This document shows, piece after piece, positions 1-10,849 of a stretch of 64,000 nucleotides of DNA. The notes under the pieces were generated by a model. It did no database searches and had not been told where the DNA came from. It worked only from the letters and a program-made list of their open reading frames with translations. Both the position numbers and the translations under genes were made by a program. Each line of letters opens with the position of its first letter. Position 1 is the first letter of the stretch. Source of the stretch: Streptomyces antibioticus (GTDB taxonomy: Bacteria; Actinomycetota; Actinomycetes; Streptomycetales; Streptomycetaceae); the NCBI RefSeq assembly GCF_001514065.1, contig NZ_KQ948425.1, positions 686,519-750,518 of the forward strand, in the 5' to 3' direction.

Positions 1-2
1 TG

Positions 3-242
3 CGCTATCTGCACCGGCTGTTCGAGCAGGAGGGCACGACCCTCGGCCACTGGATCCGCCGCCTGCGGCTCCAGGAGTGCCGCAGGGAACTGACCGACAC
101 CGCCGGGCTGGGCGCGGTCGCCCGCCGCTGGGGATTCAGCGGCACCGCGCACTTCGCCCGGGCGTTCCGCCGCGAGTACGGCACCTCGCCCACCGCCTGG
201 CTGCTCGCCGAGCGCGACCGCCGCTGCCTGGAGCCGTCTTGA
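3..242 (+). CDS. AraC-family transcriptional regulator, C-terminal fragment (cut by window edge)
   Basis: The reading frame enters from the left edge and gives 79 residues that are the double helix-turn-helix end of an AraC/XylS regulator. It shows the second-helix pattern (VARRWGFSGTAHFARAFRREYG) followed by TSPTAW. Only the DNA-binding half is visible, so ligand and targets cannot be guessed. Its TGA stop overlaps the TTG start of the next gene, which encodes a second AraC-type protein with a very similar C-terminus. The two look like a translationally coupled tandem pair, probably from a duplication. Confidence 0.85.
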   Translation, partial: RYLHRLFEQEGTTLGHWIRRLRLQECRRELTDTAGLGAVARRWGFSGTAHFARAFRREYGTSPTAWLLAERDRRCLEPS

Positions 243-1180
243 GCGGGCCCGCGTGCGAGCAGCGGTCCTTCTCGCGCGCGTACGGCGACGTCGAACTGGT
301 CACCCGTACCGACCCGGCTTCCTGGCGGGGCTCCCTGCGCCTGCTGCACCTGGGCATCCTCCAGATCGCGAGCGAGGAGACGGACGCCGTGGAGGTCGTA
401 CGGACCACGCGGGACACGGCCGCGGACGGCCGCACGCATCTGTTCGCCCGCCTCCAACTGCACGGCAGCGCCCTGGTGTTCCAGGACGGCCGCCGCGCAC
501 ACCTGCGCCCGGGAAGCCTGGTCTTCTACGACGCCGGCCGGCCGTTCAGCGTCGTGCTGCCGGAGGCGCAGCGGGCGCGGGTCCTGATGGTCCCCCGCCC
601 GCTGCTGAGGCTGAGCGAGGCGGAGCTCCGCCGGATCACCGCGCAGGTCGTCGGCGACCCGCCCGACAGCCCGGCCGCGTTGCTGCTGCCGCTGCTGGAC
701 GGGCTGGTGCGCGAGATCGACGCGGTCGCCCCGGCCGCCCGCGAGGAGCTCGCGCGTGCCGTCGCGGACCTCCTCGCGGCCTTGGCCGCCACCCGGTCGA
801 CCGGCACGGAGGCGGCCGGCGCGGGGCCGTCGGCGGGGACCGGGCAGGCCGCGATGCTGGACCGCATCAAGGCCACCATCGAGGCCCGCCTGGCAGAACC
901 GGAGCTCTCCCCCGGCGTCCTCGCCGCGGAGCACGGCATCTCCCTGCGCTATCTGCACAAGCTCTTCCAGGAGCGGGGCACCACGGTCGGCGGCTGGATC
1001 CGCCGACGCCGCCTTGAGGCGTGCCGGGCCGAACTCGCCCGCCCCTTGGCGGCCGACCGCACCATCGCCGCCGTGGCCGCCCGCTGGGGTTTCGCCAGCC
1101 CCACCCACTTCAGCCACGCCTTCCGCAAGGCGTACGGGGTGTCTCCCGTGCAGTACCGATCCCAGCGGCACGGTGGCTGA
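239..1180 (+). CDS. AraC-family transcriptional regulator
   Basis: This is a 313-residue cytosolic DNA-binding regulator. The N-terminal ~190 residues look like an AraC-binding-like cupin sensor domain (GSALVFQDGRR, LRPGSLVFYDAGRPF). The C-terminal ~100 residues carry the AraC double HTH (GISLRYLHKLFQ, then AARWGFASPTHFSHAFR). I chose the TTG start at 239 because it overlaps the upstream stop (TTGA), has GGAG about 6 nt upstream, and no better in-frame start precedes the conserved sensor sequence. Domain order is typical of regulators whose sensor is followed by DNA binding. The two hydrolase genes downstream, 124 bp away on the same strand, are plausible targets, but this is inference. Confidence 0.88.
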   Translation: MSGPACEQRSFSRAYGDVELVTRTDPASWRGSLRLLHLGILQIASEETDAVEVVRTTRDTAADGRTHLFARLQLHGSALVFQDGRRAHLRPGSLVFYDAGRPFSVVLPEAQRARVLMVPRPLLRLSEAELRRITAQVVGDPPDSPAALLLPLLDGLVREIDAVAPAAREELARAVADLLAALAATRSTGTEAAGAGPSAGTGQAAMLDRIKATIEARLAEPELSPGVLAAEHGISLRYLHKLFQERGTTVGGWIRRRRLEACRAELARPLAADRTIAAVAARWGFASPTHFSHAFRKAYGVSPVQYRSQRHGG

Positions 1181-1304
1181 CGTACCTGCCGTGCACTGCC
1201 GGACCGGCACCGGTGCACTGGGGAGCAATCCGCCCCGGCCTCGCGGTTCTAGCGTCGTCATCGAGGCGCCCGCACAACGCATTCCGATTACTGAGGAGAA
1301 CCCC

Positions 1305-2273
1305 ATGTCCGACACCGTCGAGCCGGTCCAGCCGGTGCTGGAGCCGGCCGCCCAGGCCTTCGCCGACGCGACCGCCAACCCGCCGTACCTCTTCGATCTC
1401 GGTCCGGTGGAGGGCCGTAAGACGGTCGACGAGGTGCAGTCCGGGGACATCGCCAAGCCCGCCGTCGACGAGGAGTGGATCACCGTCTCCGGCGGACCCA
1501 CCGGCAGCGTCCGCGCTCGCATCGTCAAGCCCCAAGGCGCCACCGGCGCCCTCCCGGTGATCGTGTACATCCATGGCGCGGGCTGGGTGTTCGGCAACGC
1601 CCACACCCATGACCGGCTGGTGCGCGAACTCGCCGTCGGCGCGAACGCCGCGGTCGTCTTCCCGGAGTACGACCTCTCGCCCGAGGCCCGCTACCCCGTC
1701 GCGATCGAGCAGAACTACGCCGTCGCCCGCTGGGTCGTGGAGCAGGGTTCCTCGAAGGGCCTGGACGCCAGCCGGATCGCGGTGGCCGGGGACTCGGTGG
1801 GCGGCAACATGGCCGCCGCGCTGACCCTGATGGCCAAGCAGCGCGGTGACGTTCCCCTGGTGCAGCAGGTGCTGTTCTACCCGGTCACCGACGCGAGCTT
1901 CGACACCGCCTCCTACCACCAGTTCGCGACCGGCTACTTCCTGCGCCGGGATGCCATGCAGTGGTTCTGGGACCAGTACACGACCGACGAGGCCGAGCGC
2001 GCCCAGATCACCGCCTCCCCGCTGCGGGCCGGCACCGAGCAGCTCACCGGCCTGCCCCCGGCCCTGGTCATCACCGGCGAGGCCGATGTGCTGCGCGACG
2101 AGGGCGAGGCCTACGCCAACAAGCTCCGCACCGCCGGCGTCCCCGTCACCGCCGTCCGCTACCAGGGCGTCATCCACGACTTCGTCATGCTCAACGCCCT
2201 GCGTGAGACCCACGCCGCCGAAGCCGCCATCAACCAGGCCGTCGCCACCCTGCGCACCGCGCTGCACGGCTGA
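1305..2273 (+). CDS. alpha/beta hydrolase, hormone-sensitive-lipase (HSL) type esterase
   Basis: This 322-residue probable carboxylesterase belongs to the HSL family. The oxyanion motif appears as HGAGW (residues 90-94), where HGGGW is usual. The nucleophile elbow is GDSVGG (Ser164), the acid is in DVLRDEGE (Asp261 or Asp265), and the catalytic His is His291 in GVIHDF. There is no signal peptide, so it is likely cytosolic. The ATG has a good GAGGAGA ribosome site. It lies 20 bp upstream of a second, unrelated alpha/beta hydrolase, and the pair is probably cotranscribed. The physiological ester is unknown. Confidence 0.9.
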   Translation: MSDTVEPVQPVLEPAAQAFADATANPPYLFDLGPVEGRKTVDEVQSGDIAKPAVDEEWITVSGGPTGSVRARIVKPQGATGALPVIVYIHGAGWVFGNAHTHDRLVRELAVGANAAVVFPEYDLSPEARYPVAIEQNYAVARWVVEQGSSKGLDASRIAVAGDSVGGNMAAALTLMAKQRGDVPLVQQVLFYPVTDASFDTASYHQFATGYFLRRDAMQWFWDQYTTDEAERAQITASPLRAGTEQLTGLPPALVITGEADVLRDEGEAYANKLRTAGVPVTAVRYQGVIHDFVMLNALRETHAAEAAINQAVATLRTALHG

Positions 2274-2293
2274 CCCGAGAAGGAGAACCACCC

Positions 2294-3010
2294 ATGTCCA
2301 CCACCCCCACCGTCGTCCTCGTGCACGGCGCCTTCGCGGACGCCGGCAGCTGGTCCGGCGTGATCGAGGAACTCCAGGCCCACGGCATCCCGGTGATCGC
2401 GCCGCCCAACCCGCTGCGCGGCCTCGCCTCGGACTCCGCCTACATCGCCTCCCTGGCGTCCCAGATCGACGGCCCGGTCGTCCTCGTCGGCCACTCCTAC
2501 GGCGGAGCGATCATCACCGTCGCCGGTGTCACGGAGAACGTGGTCGGTCTGGTCTACGTGGCCGCCTACGTCCTCGAAGAGGGCGAGAGCCTGGGCGAGT
2601 TGCAGGGGCGCTTCCCGCTCTCCCCGCTCGTCAGCAACCTCAAGGAGTGGACGTACCCGATCCCGGGTGCCGACCCGGGTGTCGAGGTGACCATCGCCGA
2701 GGGCGCCTTCCCGTCGGTGTTCGCCGCCGACGTGCCCGCGGACCTCACCAAGGTGCTCGCCGCGGCCCAACGCCCGCTGGCCGCCTCGGCGTTCGAGGAG
2801 ACCGCGCCCGTGGCCGCGTGGAAGACCAAGCCGTCCTGGGCGCTCGTCGCCGGCGCGGACGAGGCGATCAACCCCGAGGTCGAGCGCTTCGGCGCCAAGC
2901 GGGCCGGGGCCACGATCGTCGAACTGGAGGGCGCCTCGCACGCGGTGGCCGTCTCCCAGCCCGAGCAGGTCGCCGACCTGATCCGCGACGCCGTGCGCGC
3001 GACGAGCTGA
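2294..3010 (+). CDS. alpha/beta hydrolase (EstC/methylesterase-like)
   Basis: This is a 238-residue single-domain alpha/beta hydrolase of the short plant-esterase/EstC type. It has the oxyanion motif HGAF (11-14), nucleophile GHSYGG (Ser68), and a C-terminal His (His216 in GASHAV). The length is usual for the family and no secretion signal is seen. It follows the HSL-type esterase after 20 bp with a GAGAAGGAG ribosome site, so they likely share a transcript that ends at the strong hairpin at 3027-3063. Substrate is not predictable. Confidence 0.88.
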   Translation: MSTTPTVVLVHGAFADAGSWSGVIEELQAHGIPVIAPPNPLRGLASDSAYIASLASQIDGPVVLVGHSYGGAIITVAGVTENVVGLVYVAAYVLEEGESLGELQGRFPLSPLVSNLKEWTYPIPGADPGVEVTIAEGAFPSVFAADVPADLTKVLAAAQRPLAASAFEETAPVAAWKTKPSWALVAGADEAINPEVERFGAKRAGATIVELEGASHAVAVSQPEQVADLIRDAVRATS

Positions 3011-3026
3011 CAAGCCCTTGGCGGGT

Positions 3027-3063
3027 GGCGCGGCCGGACATCATCGCGATGTCCGGCCGCGCC
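3027..3063. terminator. Bidirectional hairpin terminator
   Basis: A perfect 15-bp inverted repeat (3027-3041 with 3049-3063, 7-nt loop) lies between the ends of two convergent genes, 17 bp after the hydrolase stop. It has no clear U-tract, which is common for Streptomyces terminators. Confidence 0.8.
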
Positions 3064-3093
3064 GTCTCAGAGGTGACAGGTGCTCAGCGGTAC

Positions 3094-3642
3094 TCAGCGC
3101 TTCAGCGTGAACGTGAAGTCGCCGGAGACCTTGCCGGTCAGCCGGACCGCCGAGACGAGCTTCCCGTCCTCGATCAGTCGCTCGGCCTCGGCCCGGGAGA
3201 GACCGCAGGCATCGGCGATCAGTCGCACCGGCCGGACCGGGATCCGTGCCGCGAAGCGGACCGACACGTCGATCACCTCGCACTCCAGGTGATCCGATCC
3301 GCCGGTGTCGAGACGCCAGGCTCCGTCCCAGTCGAGGGCGATGCGATTACGGCGCTGCACGACCGGGTCCTGGAGCAACTCGGCCGCCAGGGCCGGGTCG
3401 TTGGCGTGCATCCGGTCCAGCTGGTCGGGCCGGACGCAGTGGACGTTCATCCGCTCCCAGACGGTGAGCTTCGCCGTGTCGCCGCACCCGGCGCAGAGCA
3501 CGAGGAGCCAGGCGTCGAGGCGCTTGTGGTGGGCGTTGACGCGGAATTTGCCGTTCGCCCGGAAGCGCGGGGACGCGCACGCAGGACAGCGGCGCAGGAC
3601 GGTCGGCAGGCAAGTGGGCATGACGACCCAGGTGTTGAGCAC
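3094..3642 (-). CDS. DUF1062 domain-containing protein
   Basis: This is a 182-residue protein matching the DUF1062 family as I remember it: an N-terminal CPAC motif, then RANGKFRVNA, a second cysteine pair (CAGC) and a basic middle region. The CPAC and CAGC pairs suggest a bound zinc. The GTG start at 3642 is chosen because the residues after it (LNTWVV) look like the family's usual beginning; an ATG seven codons in is possible. The C-terminal part (ADACGLSRAEAERLIEDGKL) resembles an S4-like RNA-binding turn. Function is unknown. It is convergent with the hydrolase pair. Confidence 0.75.
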   Translation of the reverse strand: MLNTWVVMPTCLPTVLRRCPACASPRFRANGKFRVNAHHKRLDAWLLVLCAGCGDTAKLTVWERMNVHCVRPDQLDRMHANDPALAAELLQDPVVQRRNRIALDWDGAWRLDTGGSDHLECEVIDVSVRFAARIPVRPVRLIADACGLSRAEAERLIEDGKLVSAVRLTGKVSGDFTFTLKR

Positions 3643-3936
3643 AGAGATACACCGGTTTCAGTGAGAAGTCCGCAGCAAGAAGCAGCGCGGCGCACAGGTG
3701 CGACGCGCGACAGATCAGCTCTCGGGGGGTCTCACACGGTGTACAACGGCACGTCCTTTGTTGGGCGACTCGGTCCGGCAGCACCGTAGGGCCATTCGGT
3801 GACGCCGCTCCACTGATTTTCCGACGGCTCCGCCGAGGATCTGGTGGACTGACGGGGCGCCGGCGGGCAGCACTTCGGGTGCTTCGCCGGCTCGACGACC
3901 GGAAAATCCCCGGAAGCGCACCAGGAGGCGCCCGTC

Positions 3937-4578
3937 ATGTCACTCGCCCGCGTCCACAACTTCGCCATCTCCCTCGACGGCTTCGGCACCGGCGAGGGTC
4001 TGAGCCTCGAGGAACCGTTCGGCCACGCGGGTGAACGGCTGCACGAGTGGATGTTCGCCACCCGGTGGTGGCAGGAGACGACCGGCGGCTCCGGCGGGAG
4101 CAGCGGCCTGGACGACGTGTTCGTGCGGCGCTTCGACCCCGGGATCGGCGCCGAGATCATGGGCGCCGGGAAGTTCGGTTACCCCGGGTGGCACAAGGAC
4201 GCGGACTGGAAGGGCTGGTGGGGACCCAACCCGCCCTTCCACACACCGACGTTCGTCCTCACCCACCACCCGCGTCCGTCGATCGAGATGGAGGGCGGCA
4301 CGACCTTCCACTTCCTCGACACCTCGCCCGCGAAGGCGCTGGAGGCCGCCCGGGAGGCCGCGGGCGGCCTGGACGTCCGCATCGGCGGGGGCGCCACCGT
4401 CATCCGTGACTTCCTCGCCGCCGGACTCATCGACCAGCTGCACGTGGTGGTCGTACCGATCCTGCTCGGCCGGGGCGTACGCCTGTGGGACGGGCTGGAG
4501 GAACTGGAGTCGGCCTACGCCATCGAGGCCGTCTCCTCTCCCAGCGGGGTCACGCATCTGACGCTGACGCGCAGGTGA
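3937..4578 (+). CDS. dihydrofolate reductase / RibD C-terminal family protein
   Basis: This is a 213-residue monodomain member of the RibD_C (DHFR-fold) superfamily. It starts with a family-typical segment (VHNFAISLDGFGTGEGLSLE) and has the nucleotide-binding GGGATVIRDFLAAGLIDQLHVVVVPILLGRG. These enzymes are NADPH-dependent reductases, but actinobacterial stand-alone copies are mostly uncharacterised and seldom true folate reductases. The start is supported by AGGAGG at 7-12 nt upstream. A 294-bp leader precedes it and likely carries its promoter. Confidence 0.85.
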   Translation: MSLARVHNFAISLDGFGTGEGLSLEEPFGHAGERLHEWMFATRWWQETTGGSGGSSGLDDVFVRRFDPGIGAEIMGAGKFGYPGWHKDADWKGWWGPNPPFHTPTFVLTHHPRPSIEMEGGTTFHFLDTSPAKALEAAREAAGGLDVRIGGGATVIRDFLAAGLIDQLHVVVVPILLGRGVRLWDGLEELESAYAIEAVSSPSGVTHLTLTRR

Positions 4579-4609
4579 ACCCGCCGCGCGCCGGCCGGGC
4601 ACTGACCCG

Positions 4610-6250
<1,641 letters not shown>

Positions 6251-6396
6251 TTCCCCGCACCTCCGCAAGAGTCGACCACTGCGTACGGCCCTCATTCTCC
6301 CCTGTACGGGCCCCGGGGGCGCGCACCGGGCGGCCGTTGTGACCCGTGTACGGCGGATGCGACGATGCAGGTCGGCGAGCGAAGGGGAGCATCGAC

Positions 6397-7044
6397 GTGA
6401 CACGCGAGGACCAACGGCCGCCTGCCGCAGTGCTGTTCGACGCACTCGGCGCCGACTACGAGAAGGCGTTCGCCCACGCGCCCACGCATCTGGCGGCCCT
6501 GGAGTGGCTGATCGAGCGGCTGCCGCCCGCTTCCCGTGTCCTGGACGTGGGCAGCGGCACGGGGCGGCCCACCGCGGCCGCGCTCGTCGCGGCGGGCCAC
6601 TCGGTGCTGGGCGTGGACGTCTCCCCCGTCATGGTCGAACTGGCCCGCCGCCAGGTGCCCGAGGCCGAGTTCCGCCACGCCGACATCCGTGAACTCCCGC
6701 TGGAGCCGGAGGCGTTCGACGGGGTGTGCGTCTTCTTCTCGCTGCTGCAGATGAGCCGGGCCGAGCAGTCGGCTCTGCTGCGGCGGCTGACCGCGGCCCT
6801 GAGGCCGGGCGGGCATCTGGTGCTGGCCACCGTGGCGGTGGACGTGGAGGACGTCGAGGTCGTCTTCATGGGGCAGCCGGTCCGCGCGACGAGCTTCGCC
6901 GAGGAGGACGTCGTCGCGGCGGTGGCGGAGGCGGGCCTGACGGTGCTGGCCCGGCAGCACACCACGTTCACCCCGGACCACCCGGAGGGCGCTCCCGAGC
7001 CCCACCTTTTCCTGCACTGCCGCCGCGACACGGGCCGGCCCTGA
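6397..7044 (+). CDS. class I SAM-dependent methyltransferase
   Basis: This 215-residue protein has a Rossmann methyltransferase fold. Motif I is [13 protein letters not shown] (about residues 47-59), followed by the acidic loop GVDVS, motif II around [13 protein letters not shown], and [12 protein letters not shown]. The GTG start at 6397 follows GGGGAG by 8 nt. The acceptor substrate cannot be read from the sequence. It is a single-gene unit, with the next gene 149 bp downstream. Confidence 0.85.
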   Translation: MTREDQRPPAAVLFDALGADYEKAFAHAPTHLAALEWLIERLPPASRVLDVGSGTGRPTAAALVAAGHSVLGVDVSPVMVELARRQVPEAEFRHADIRELPLEPEAFDGVCVFFSLLQMSRAEQSALLRRLTAALRPGGHLVLATVAVDVEDVEVVFMGQPVRATSFAEEDVVAAVAEAGLTVLARQHTTFTPDHPEGAPEPHLFLHCRRDTGRP

Positions 7045-7193
7045 GGCCCCGCTCTCCGGAGTACGTCCTCTGGTGCCGCGGTATTAGGTCCGCGGCCCCG
7101 TACCGCTCCGTCTGAAGATCGTCCGCGAGCCCGATGCAGCCGTCCCGGCGCGGGAGCGATCCTTTCGGTGTCACCCCGCCGAAGGAGCGCAGC

Positions 7194-7700
7194 ATGTCGA
7201 ACATCGCCTACCCGGAGCCCCGCTACCACGGAGACGAGGGCGAGGTGAACGCGGCCTTCCGCCCGGCCGACACCCCACCGGACATCTCCTCCCCCGCCGC
7301 CTCCACCCACTACCTCGCCACCCACGCCTCGACCGGCGGTGAATTCGGGCTCTATAAAGTGGAGTTGGGAGCGCGGGCGGCCGGCGCCAAGACGCATTTC
7401 CACAAGGCGATGTCGGAGTCCTTCTACATCCTCTCCGGCGAACTGGAGCTCTACAACGGCGAGAAGTGGGTCACCGGCCGCGAGGGCGACTTCCTGTACG
7501 TACCCGTCGGCGGTCTGCACGCCTTCAAGAACGTGACCGACGAGCCGATGTCCATGCTGCTGCTGTTCTCACCCGGCGCTCCCCGCGAGGAGTACTTCGA
7601 ACAGGTCGCGGAGATGACCCGACGGAGCCGGGAGGAACTCAAGGATTTCCGCATCCGGCACGACAGCTACTTCGAGGAGGACTTCGACGCCGAGCGCTAG
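7194..7700 (+). CDS. cupin domain-containing protein
   Basis: This is a 168-residue single-cupin protein. The first cupin motif is visible as THFHKAMSESFYILSGELEL (two His and one Glu as likely metal ligands) and the second as GDFLYVPVGGLHAF. The C-terminal 45 residues form a charged helix (EYFEQVAEMTRRSREEL). Members of this group may be dioxygenases, isomerases or sensors, so no reaction is assigned. The ATG has GAAGGAG 8 nt upstream. It stands alone on the transcript. Confidence 0.8.
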   Translation: MSNIAYPEPRYHGDEGEVNAAFRPADTPPDISSPAASTHYLATHASTGGEFGLYKVELGARAAGAKTHFHKAMSESFYILSGELELYNGEKWVTGREGDFLYVPVGGLHAFKNVTDEPMSMLLLFSPGAPREEYFEQVAEMTRRSREELKDFRIRHDSYFEEDFDAER

Positions 7701-7934
7701 CGCTGGGGGCGGCGGCAGAGGGTGGTGGTGGCTGAGGCCGGGGCCCACGCGTGCCTGGACGATCGGCCCACTCGGGGCTGGCCGTCGTCGGCTGAGATTG
7801 GTACACAACCGAGCCGGATGCAGGAGCCTCACCAGATCTCGAAACGCCCGATTTGTTAAGAGATGCGAATATTGCCGTCCGGATCTGTGTCGACAGCCAC
7901 AGCATGCGGGGTCCGCGGAGGCGCATACTGAGCC

Positions 7935-8156
7935 ATGACAAAGTCTGCGTCACCATCGCGTCATTTGCCCACCAGCCCCTTCAAAGCCCCGGTCGCACCG
8001 GCTCCCAAGCACTTCGCCGAGGGCGATCAGGTCACGCACGACATGTACGGCCTCGGCCGGGTGATCGGCATAGAGGACGGGATCGCGGCGCTCGTGGATT
8101 TCGGCTCGACGCAGATGCGGATCTTGAGCCCGTACACCAAGATGACCAAGCTGTAG
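7935..8156 (+). CDS. small conserved SH3-like protein, unknown function
   Basis: This 73-residue protein has a flexible Pro/Ala-rich start and a compact C-terminal part, VTHDMYGLGRVIGIEDGIAA followed by LVDFGSTQMRIL. That pattern (V.H..YG.G.V......A.VDFG) is shared with the small beta-barrel domains of CarD/Mfd-like and UvrD C-terminal segments. A role in nucleic-acid or polymerase contact is therefore conceivable but not shown. It has no neighbours in an operon. Confidence 0.65.
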   Translation: MTKSASPSRHLPTSPFKAPVAPAPKHFAEGDQVTHDMYGLGRVIGIEDGIAALVDFGSTQMRILSPYTKMTKL

Positions 8157-8791
8157 GACCCCTGTGCCCGTCACGGCACTCCAGGCCCCGTAAGGGACCT
8201 GCAACGAAAGGCAGACCTCTCATCGACTCCACGTCGCTGTTCTCCGCCCCGGAAGGGCAACCCTGCCGTTCCACCGCTGTATCGCCGCCTCCGACGATCA
8301 GCCCCTTCCAAGCCCCGGACTTCGGAGACGACGAGGTCTTCTGGTCAGAGGACGCGCAGGTGCCCGCCCCGGGCACGCGTACGACGCGATCCAAGGCCGC
8401 CTAGTGAGGCTTCGACAGCTGCTCACGAGCGGCTGATGGCCCATGCACGCACGTGAACACCCCTGAGCAACGACTTCGCATCTCGTGTCCCCGCCAGTGC
8501 CTCACCGGGCACACTGCCGAAGGGCCCCACCGATCGGGTAGGGCCCTTCGACGTTGGTCGTCCGTCGCAGTTTCCTCGGCAGTCACTTCCAGATGTGGAA
8601 GCCGGTATGCGGGCTCAGCAGGCCCGGGGCCGGGGAGACGAACCGGCACCGGCCGCCGTCTTCTCCTTCTCCGGTGCCTCGGCTCTGAGCTGCGACTCCT
8701 CCGCCACCCGCTCCGGCACGTCTGTCACTCTCGGTCGCCCTTGAACGACCTCGGGCGCCGTCACACGGCCCGGAGACGGCCCAGGAAACGA
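8157..8791. other. Intergenic stretch without a supported gene
   Basis: These 635 bases hold no reading frame I trust. The open frames here are short, low in similarity to known families and overlap each other. The only clear structure is the inverted repeat at 8518-8550. Codon-position bias is weak compared with flanking genes, which suggests decayed or regulatory sequence. Confidence 0.5.
8518..8550. terminator. Hairpin, probable terminator
   Basis: A perfect 10-bp inverted repeat (CGAAGGGCCC at 8518-8527, GGGCCCTTCG at 8541-8550) has a 13-nt loop. It lies about 240 bp upstream of the 3' end of the S1-like gene on the opposite strand and 360 bp after the small SH3-like gene. It could terminate either. 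Confidence 0.6.
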
Positions 8792-9109
8792 TCACTCGGC
8801 AGACGACCGCCACTCATCCAGTCGGACCCTGACCTGATGGTTGTGGGCGTGCCAGAAGACCTCCCCCGCAACGGAGGCCCCGATGGCAGGTAGCTCCATC
8901 CCCAGCGGCATGGCACTGATCTCAGCCAGTGCCACGGCAGCGGGCACACCGTCTATGCGTATGAAGACGCCGAAGGGCTGGCGGCCGATGACCTCTCCAG
9001 TGATAAGGGTCCCGACCGGCAGAGCAGCGACGGTTGACTCCCAGCTGCCGAGAACCACATCTGCGGTTGGCAGGTCGGGGCCCGTGGGCCACGCGTACTC
9101 ATCCGACAT
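8792..9109 (-). CDS. small S1-like RNA-binding domain protein
   Basis: This 105-residue protein's middle section has the S1/OB-fold pattern: VGTLITGEVIGRQPFGVFIRI, then DGVPAAVALAEIS, and a closing strand GASVAGEVFWHAHNHQVRVRL. S1 domains bind RNA and occur in ribosomal and RNA-processing proteins; stand-alone copies have no assigned role. It is the last of three minus-strand small genes, with the upstream one 46 bp away. Confidence 0.7.
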   Translation of the reverse strand: MSDEYAWPTGPDLPTADVVLGSWESTVAALPVGTLITGEVIGRQPFGVFIRIDGVPAAVALAEISAMPLGMELPAIGASVAGEVFWHAHNHQVRVRLDEWRSSAE

Positions 9110-9155
9110 ACCGACAAGGTACGACGGAAGGTCGCCGCAGGCCTTCCTGGCTGGG

Positions 9156-9482
9156 TCAGGGCTCCACTAGCTGATCGGGGCGCACATCGAACTCGGTCCG
9201 GTCGCCTTCTGTCGCTTCCGGTCGCCCACCCGTAGAGATCGTGACGACCTCGTTGCCGTCCGGGTCTTGGGTGCGACTCACGATCACGCAGTACATCGTC
9301 ACGGCAACGGGGTACGCCGCTTCGGGGCTCAGCGCATCCCCGTCATCGAAGATCGGCACCTTGTCGAGGAAGATCCATTGTCGGCCATGGGCGTCGATCA
9401 GGCGCACCTCGACAAACCCAGGATAGGAACCGTCGTCATACTCATGCACCCAGCGAGTGGCTTCGCAGCGCAATAAGGTCAT
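9156..9482 (-). CDS. hypothetical protein, 108 aa
   Basis: I do not recognise this protein. It is acidic and soluble, with a beta-rich pattern (TRWVHEYDDGSYPGFVEVRL, GRQWIFLDKVPIF). There is no membrane segment or cysteine motif. It sits between the S1-like and SUKH genes on the same strand. Similar small proteins in Streptomyces often accompany SUKH-type immunity genes, but a link here is inference. Confidence 0.6.
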   Translation of the reverse strand: MTLLRCEATRWVHEYDDGSYPGFVEVRLIDAHGRQWIFLDKVPIFDDGDALSPEAAYPVAVTMYCVIVSRTQDPDGNEVVTISTGGRPEATEGDRTEFDVRPDQLVEP

Positions 9483-9593
9483 CCTGCCCCCCGTTGTTTG
9501 AGATTTGGCCTCATCTTTATCAGGTCAATCACCGTGACCGTCGATGTCGTCGACGTCGGTCGACCGCTCCTGGGTGATCGTGGGGCAGCTGGT

Positions 9594-10064
9594 CTACGAA
9601 GTGGGCTGGCCTTCCAGGAGCGTTTCCACCGTCAGGGTTCCTGCCAGTGTGCCCGTCAGCCATTCCGCGAGGTTCATGCCCTGGGGCCGACACTCGCCCT
9701 CATGGTTGCACCACATGGCGCCTGCAGGATCGCGGAAGTCGACCAGCGACCAGATGGTGCAGCCCCAGTCGTAGATCAGCACCAAGCCGGACGGGATGCG
9801 ACCGGACGGATCCGGCCCGCCCTGGTACAACTCGGCGATGTCTGCAAAGTCGCCCAGCGCGGCCCCGCCGCTCACGCCCAGGATTCCTTCGTTCGGGCCG
9901 AATCCCCCGTTGGCGACCTCGACATACAAGCGCCGCAGGAGAAGGGGCAGCGGGAACCCGATGACCTCTTCCGCCGCGGCGACAGCCTCCGGTGTTGCCG
10001 GCGGTGGCAACTTCTTCGCCCGCGCCACGACCCGCAACGCCTCGACAACCTCATCATCAGTCAC
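9594..10064 (-). CDS. SMI1/KNR4 (SUKH) family protein
   Basis: This is a 156-residue SUKH-fold protein. The signature begins with PATPEAVAAAEEVIGFPLP followed by LLRRLYVEVANGGFGP, and the later part has LVLIYDWGCTIWSLVDF. SUKH proteins in bacteria are mostly immunity proteins against polymorphic or contact-dependent toxins. No toxin gene lies beside it, so it may be an orphan immunity gene. It starts with GTG at 10064. Confidence 0.78.
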   Translation of the reverse strand: MTDDEVVEALRVVARAKKLPPPATPEAVAAAEEVIGFPLPLLLRRLYVEVANGGFGPNEGILGVSGGAALGDFADIAELYQGGPDPSGRIPSGLVLIYDWGCTIWSLVDFRDPAGAMWCNHEGECRPQGMNLAEWLTGTLAGTLTVETLLEGQPTS

Positions 10065-10177
10065 GGGCTCAGGCTCTCAGCGCGGAGTGGTCGGACATGC
10101 CAGATGCCTGGGGTAGCGGCCCCGGCTTCACTTGACACCCGCATGGTGGTCGAAGCGCCAAAAGGCCGGTGGAGGCG

Positions 10178-10849
10178 TCAGAGTACGCGCAGGACTCCGA
10201 CGACCTTGCCGAGGATCTGGGCCTGGTCGCCGGGGATCGGCTCGTAGGCGGGGTTGCGGGGCATCAGCCACACCTGTCCCTCCTGGCGGCGCAGCACCTT
10301 GACGGTGGCCTCGTCCTCCAGGAGCGCGGCGACGATGTCGCCGTGGTCGGCGCTGTCCTGGCGGCGGACGGTCACGATGTCGCCGTCACAGATCGCCGCC
10401 TCGATCATCGAGTCGCCGGACACCGTCAACGCGAAGAGGTCTCCCTCGCCGACGACCTGCCGGGGCAGGGAGTAGACGTCCTCGACCATCTCCTCGGCGA
10501 GCAGCGGGGCACCGGCGGCGATCCGGCCGACGAGCGGTACCTCGACGGGTACGGCGCCGCGGTGTCCCAGGTCCGGCGCCCAGGAGGGCCGGACCTGGTA
10601 GGCGCGGGGGGTGTGGGGGTCGCGGTAGAGGACGCCCTTGCGTTCCAGCACCATCAGCTGGTGGGCGACCGAGGAGGTGCTGGCGAGTTCCACGGCCTGG
10701 CCGATCTCCCGCATCGACGGCGGGTAGCCCTGCCGCGCGACCGTCTCCGTGATGTAGCGCACGATGGCCGCCTGCCGGTTCGTCAGCTCACCTTCGGCGA
10801 CCTTCGCGCCGGGGGGACGGCCCCGGCGGGCGGGTGCTGTGTTCTCCAT
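10178..10849 (-). CDS. lexA: LexA-family SOS repressor
   Basis: This is a 223-residue LexA. The N-terminal winged helix ([40 protein letters not shown]) is followed by the S24 peptidase domain with cleavage site Ala112-Gly113, catalytic Ser147 (SGDSMIEA) and Lys184 (EDEATVKVL), so self-cleavage should work. I prefer the ATG at 10849 because GGAGG lies 8 nt upstream of it; an ATG at 10864 is in frame but has no ribosome site. It lacks the long N-terminal leader that I remember for the housekeeping Streptomyces LexA, so it may be a second copy. An imperfect SOS-type box lies at 10912-10923. Confidence 0.9.
   Translation of the reverse strand: MENTAPARRGRPPGAKVAEGELTNRQAAIVRYITETVARQGYPPSMREIGQAVELASTSSVAHQLMVLERKGVLYRDPHTPRAYQVRPSWAPDLGHRGAVPVEVPLVGRIAAGAPLLAEEMVEDVYSLPRQVVGEGDLFALTVSGDSMIEAAICDGDIVTVRRQDSADHGDIVAALLEDEATVKVLRRQEGQVWLMPRNPAYEPIPGDQAQILGKVVGVLRVL

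Noticed and set aside
239-3010. AraC and hydrolase genes as a biosynthetic cluster
   Set aside because: No synthase, transporter or tailoring genes nearby.
8401-8893. Overlapping short frames in the 8.2-8.9 kb gap
   Set aside because: They overlap each other or the S1-like gene, lack ribosome sites and match nothing I know.
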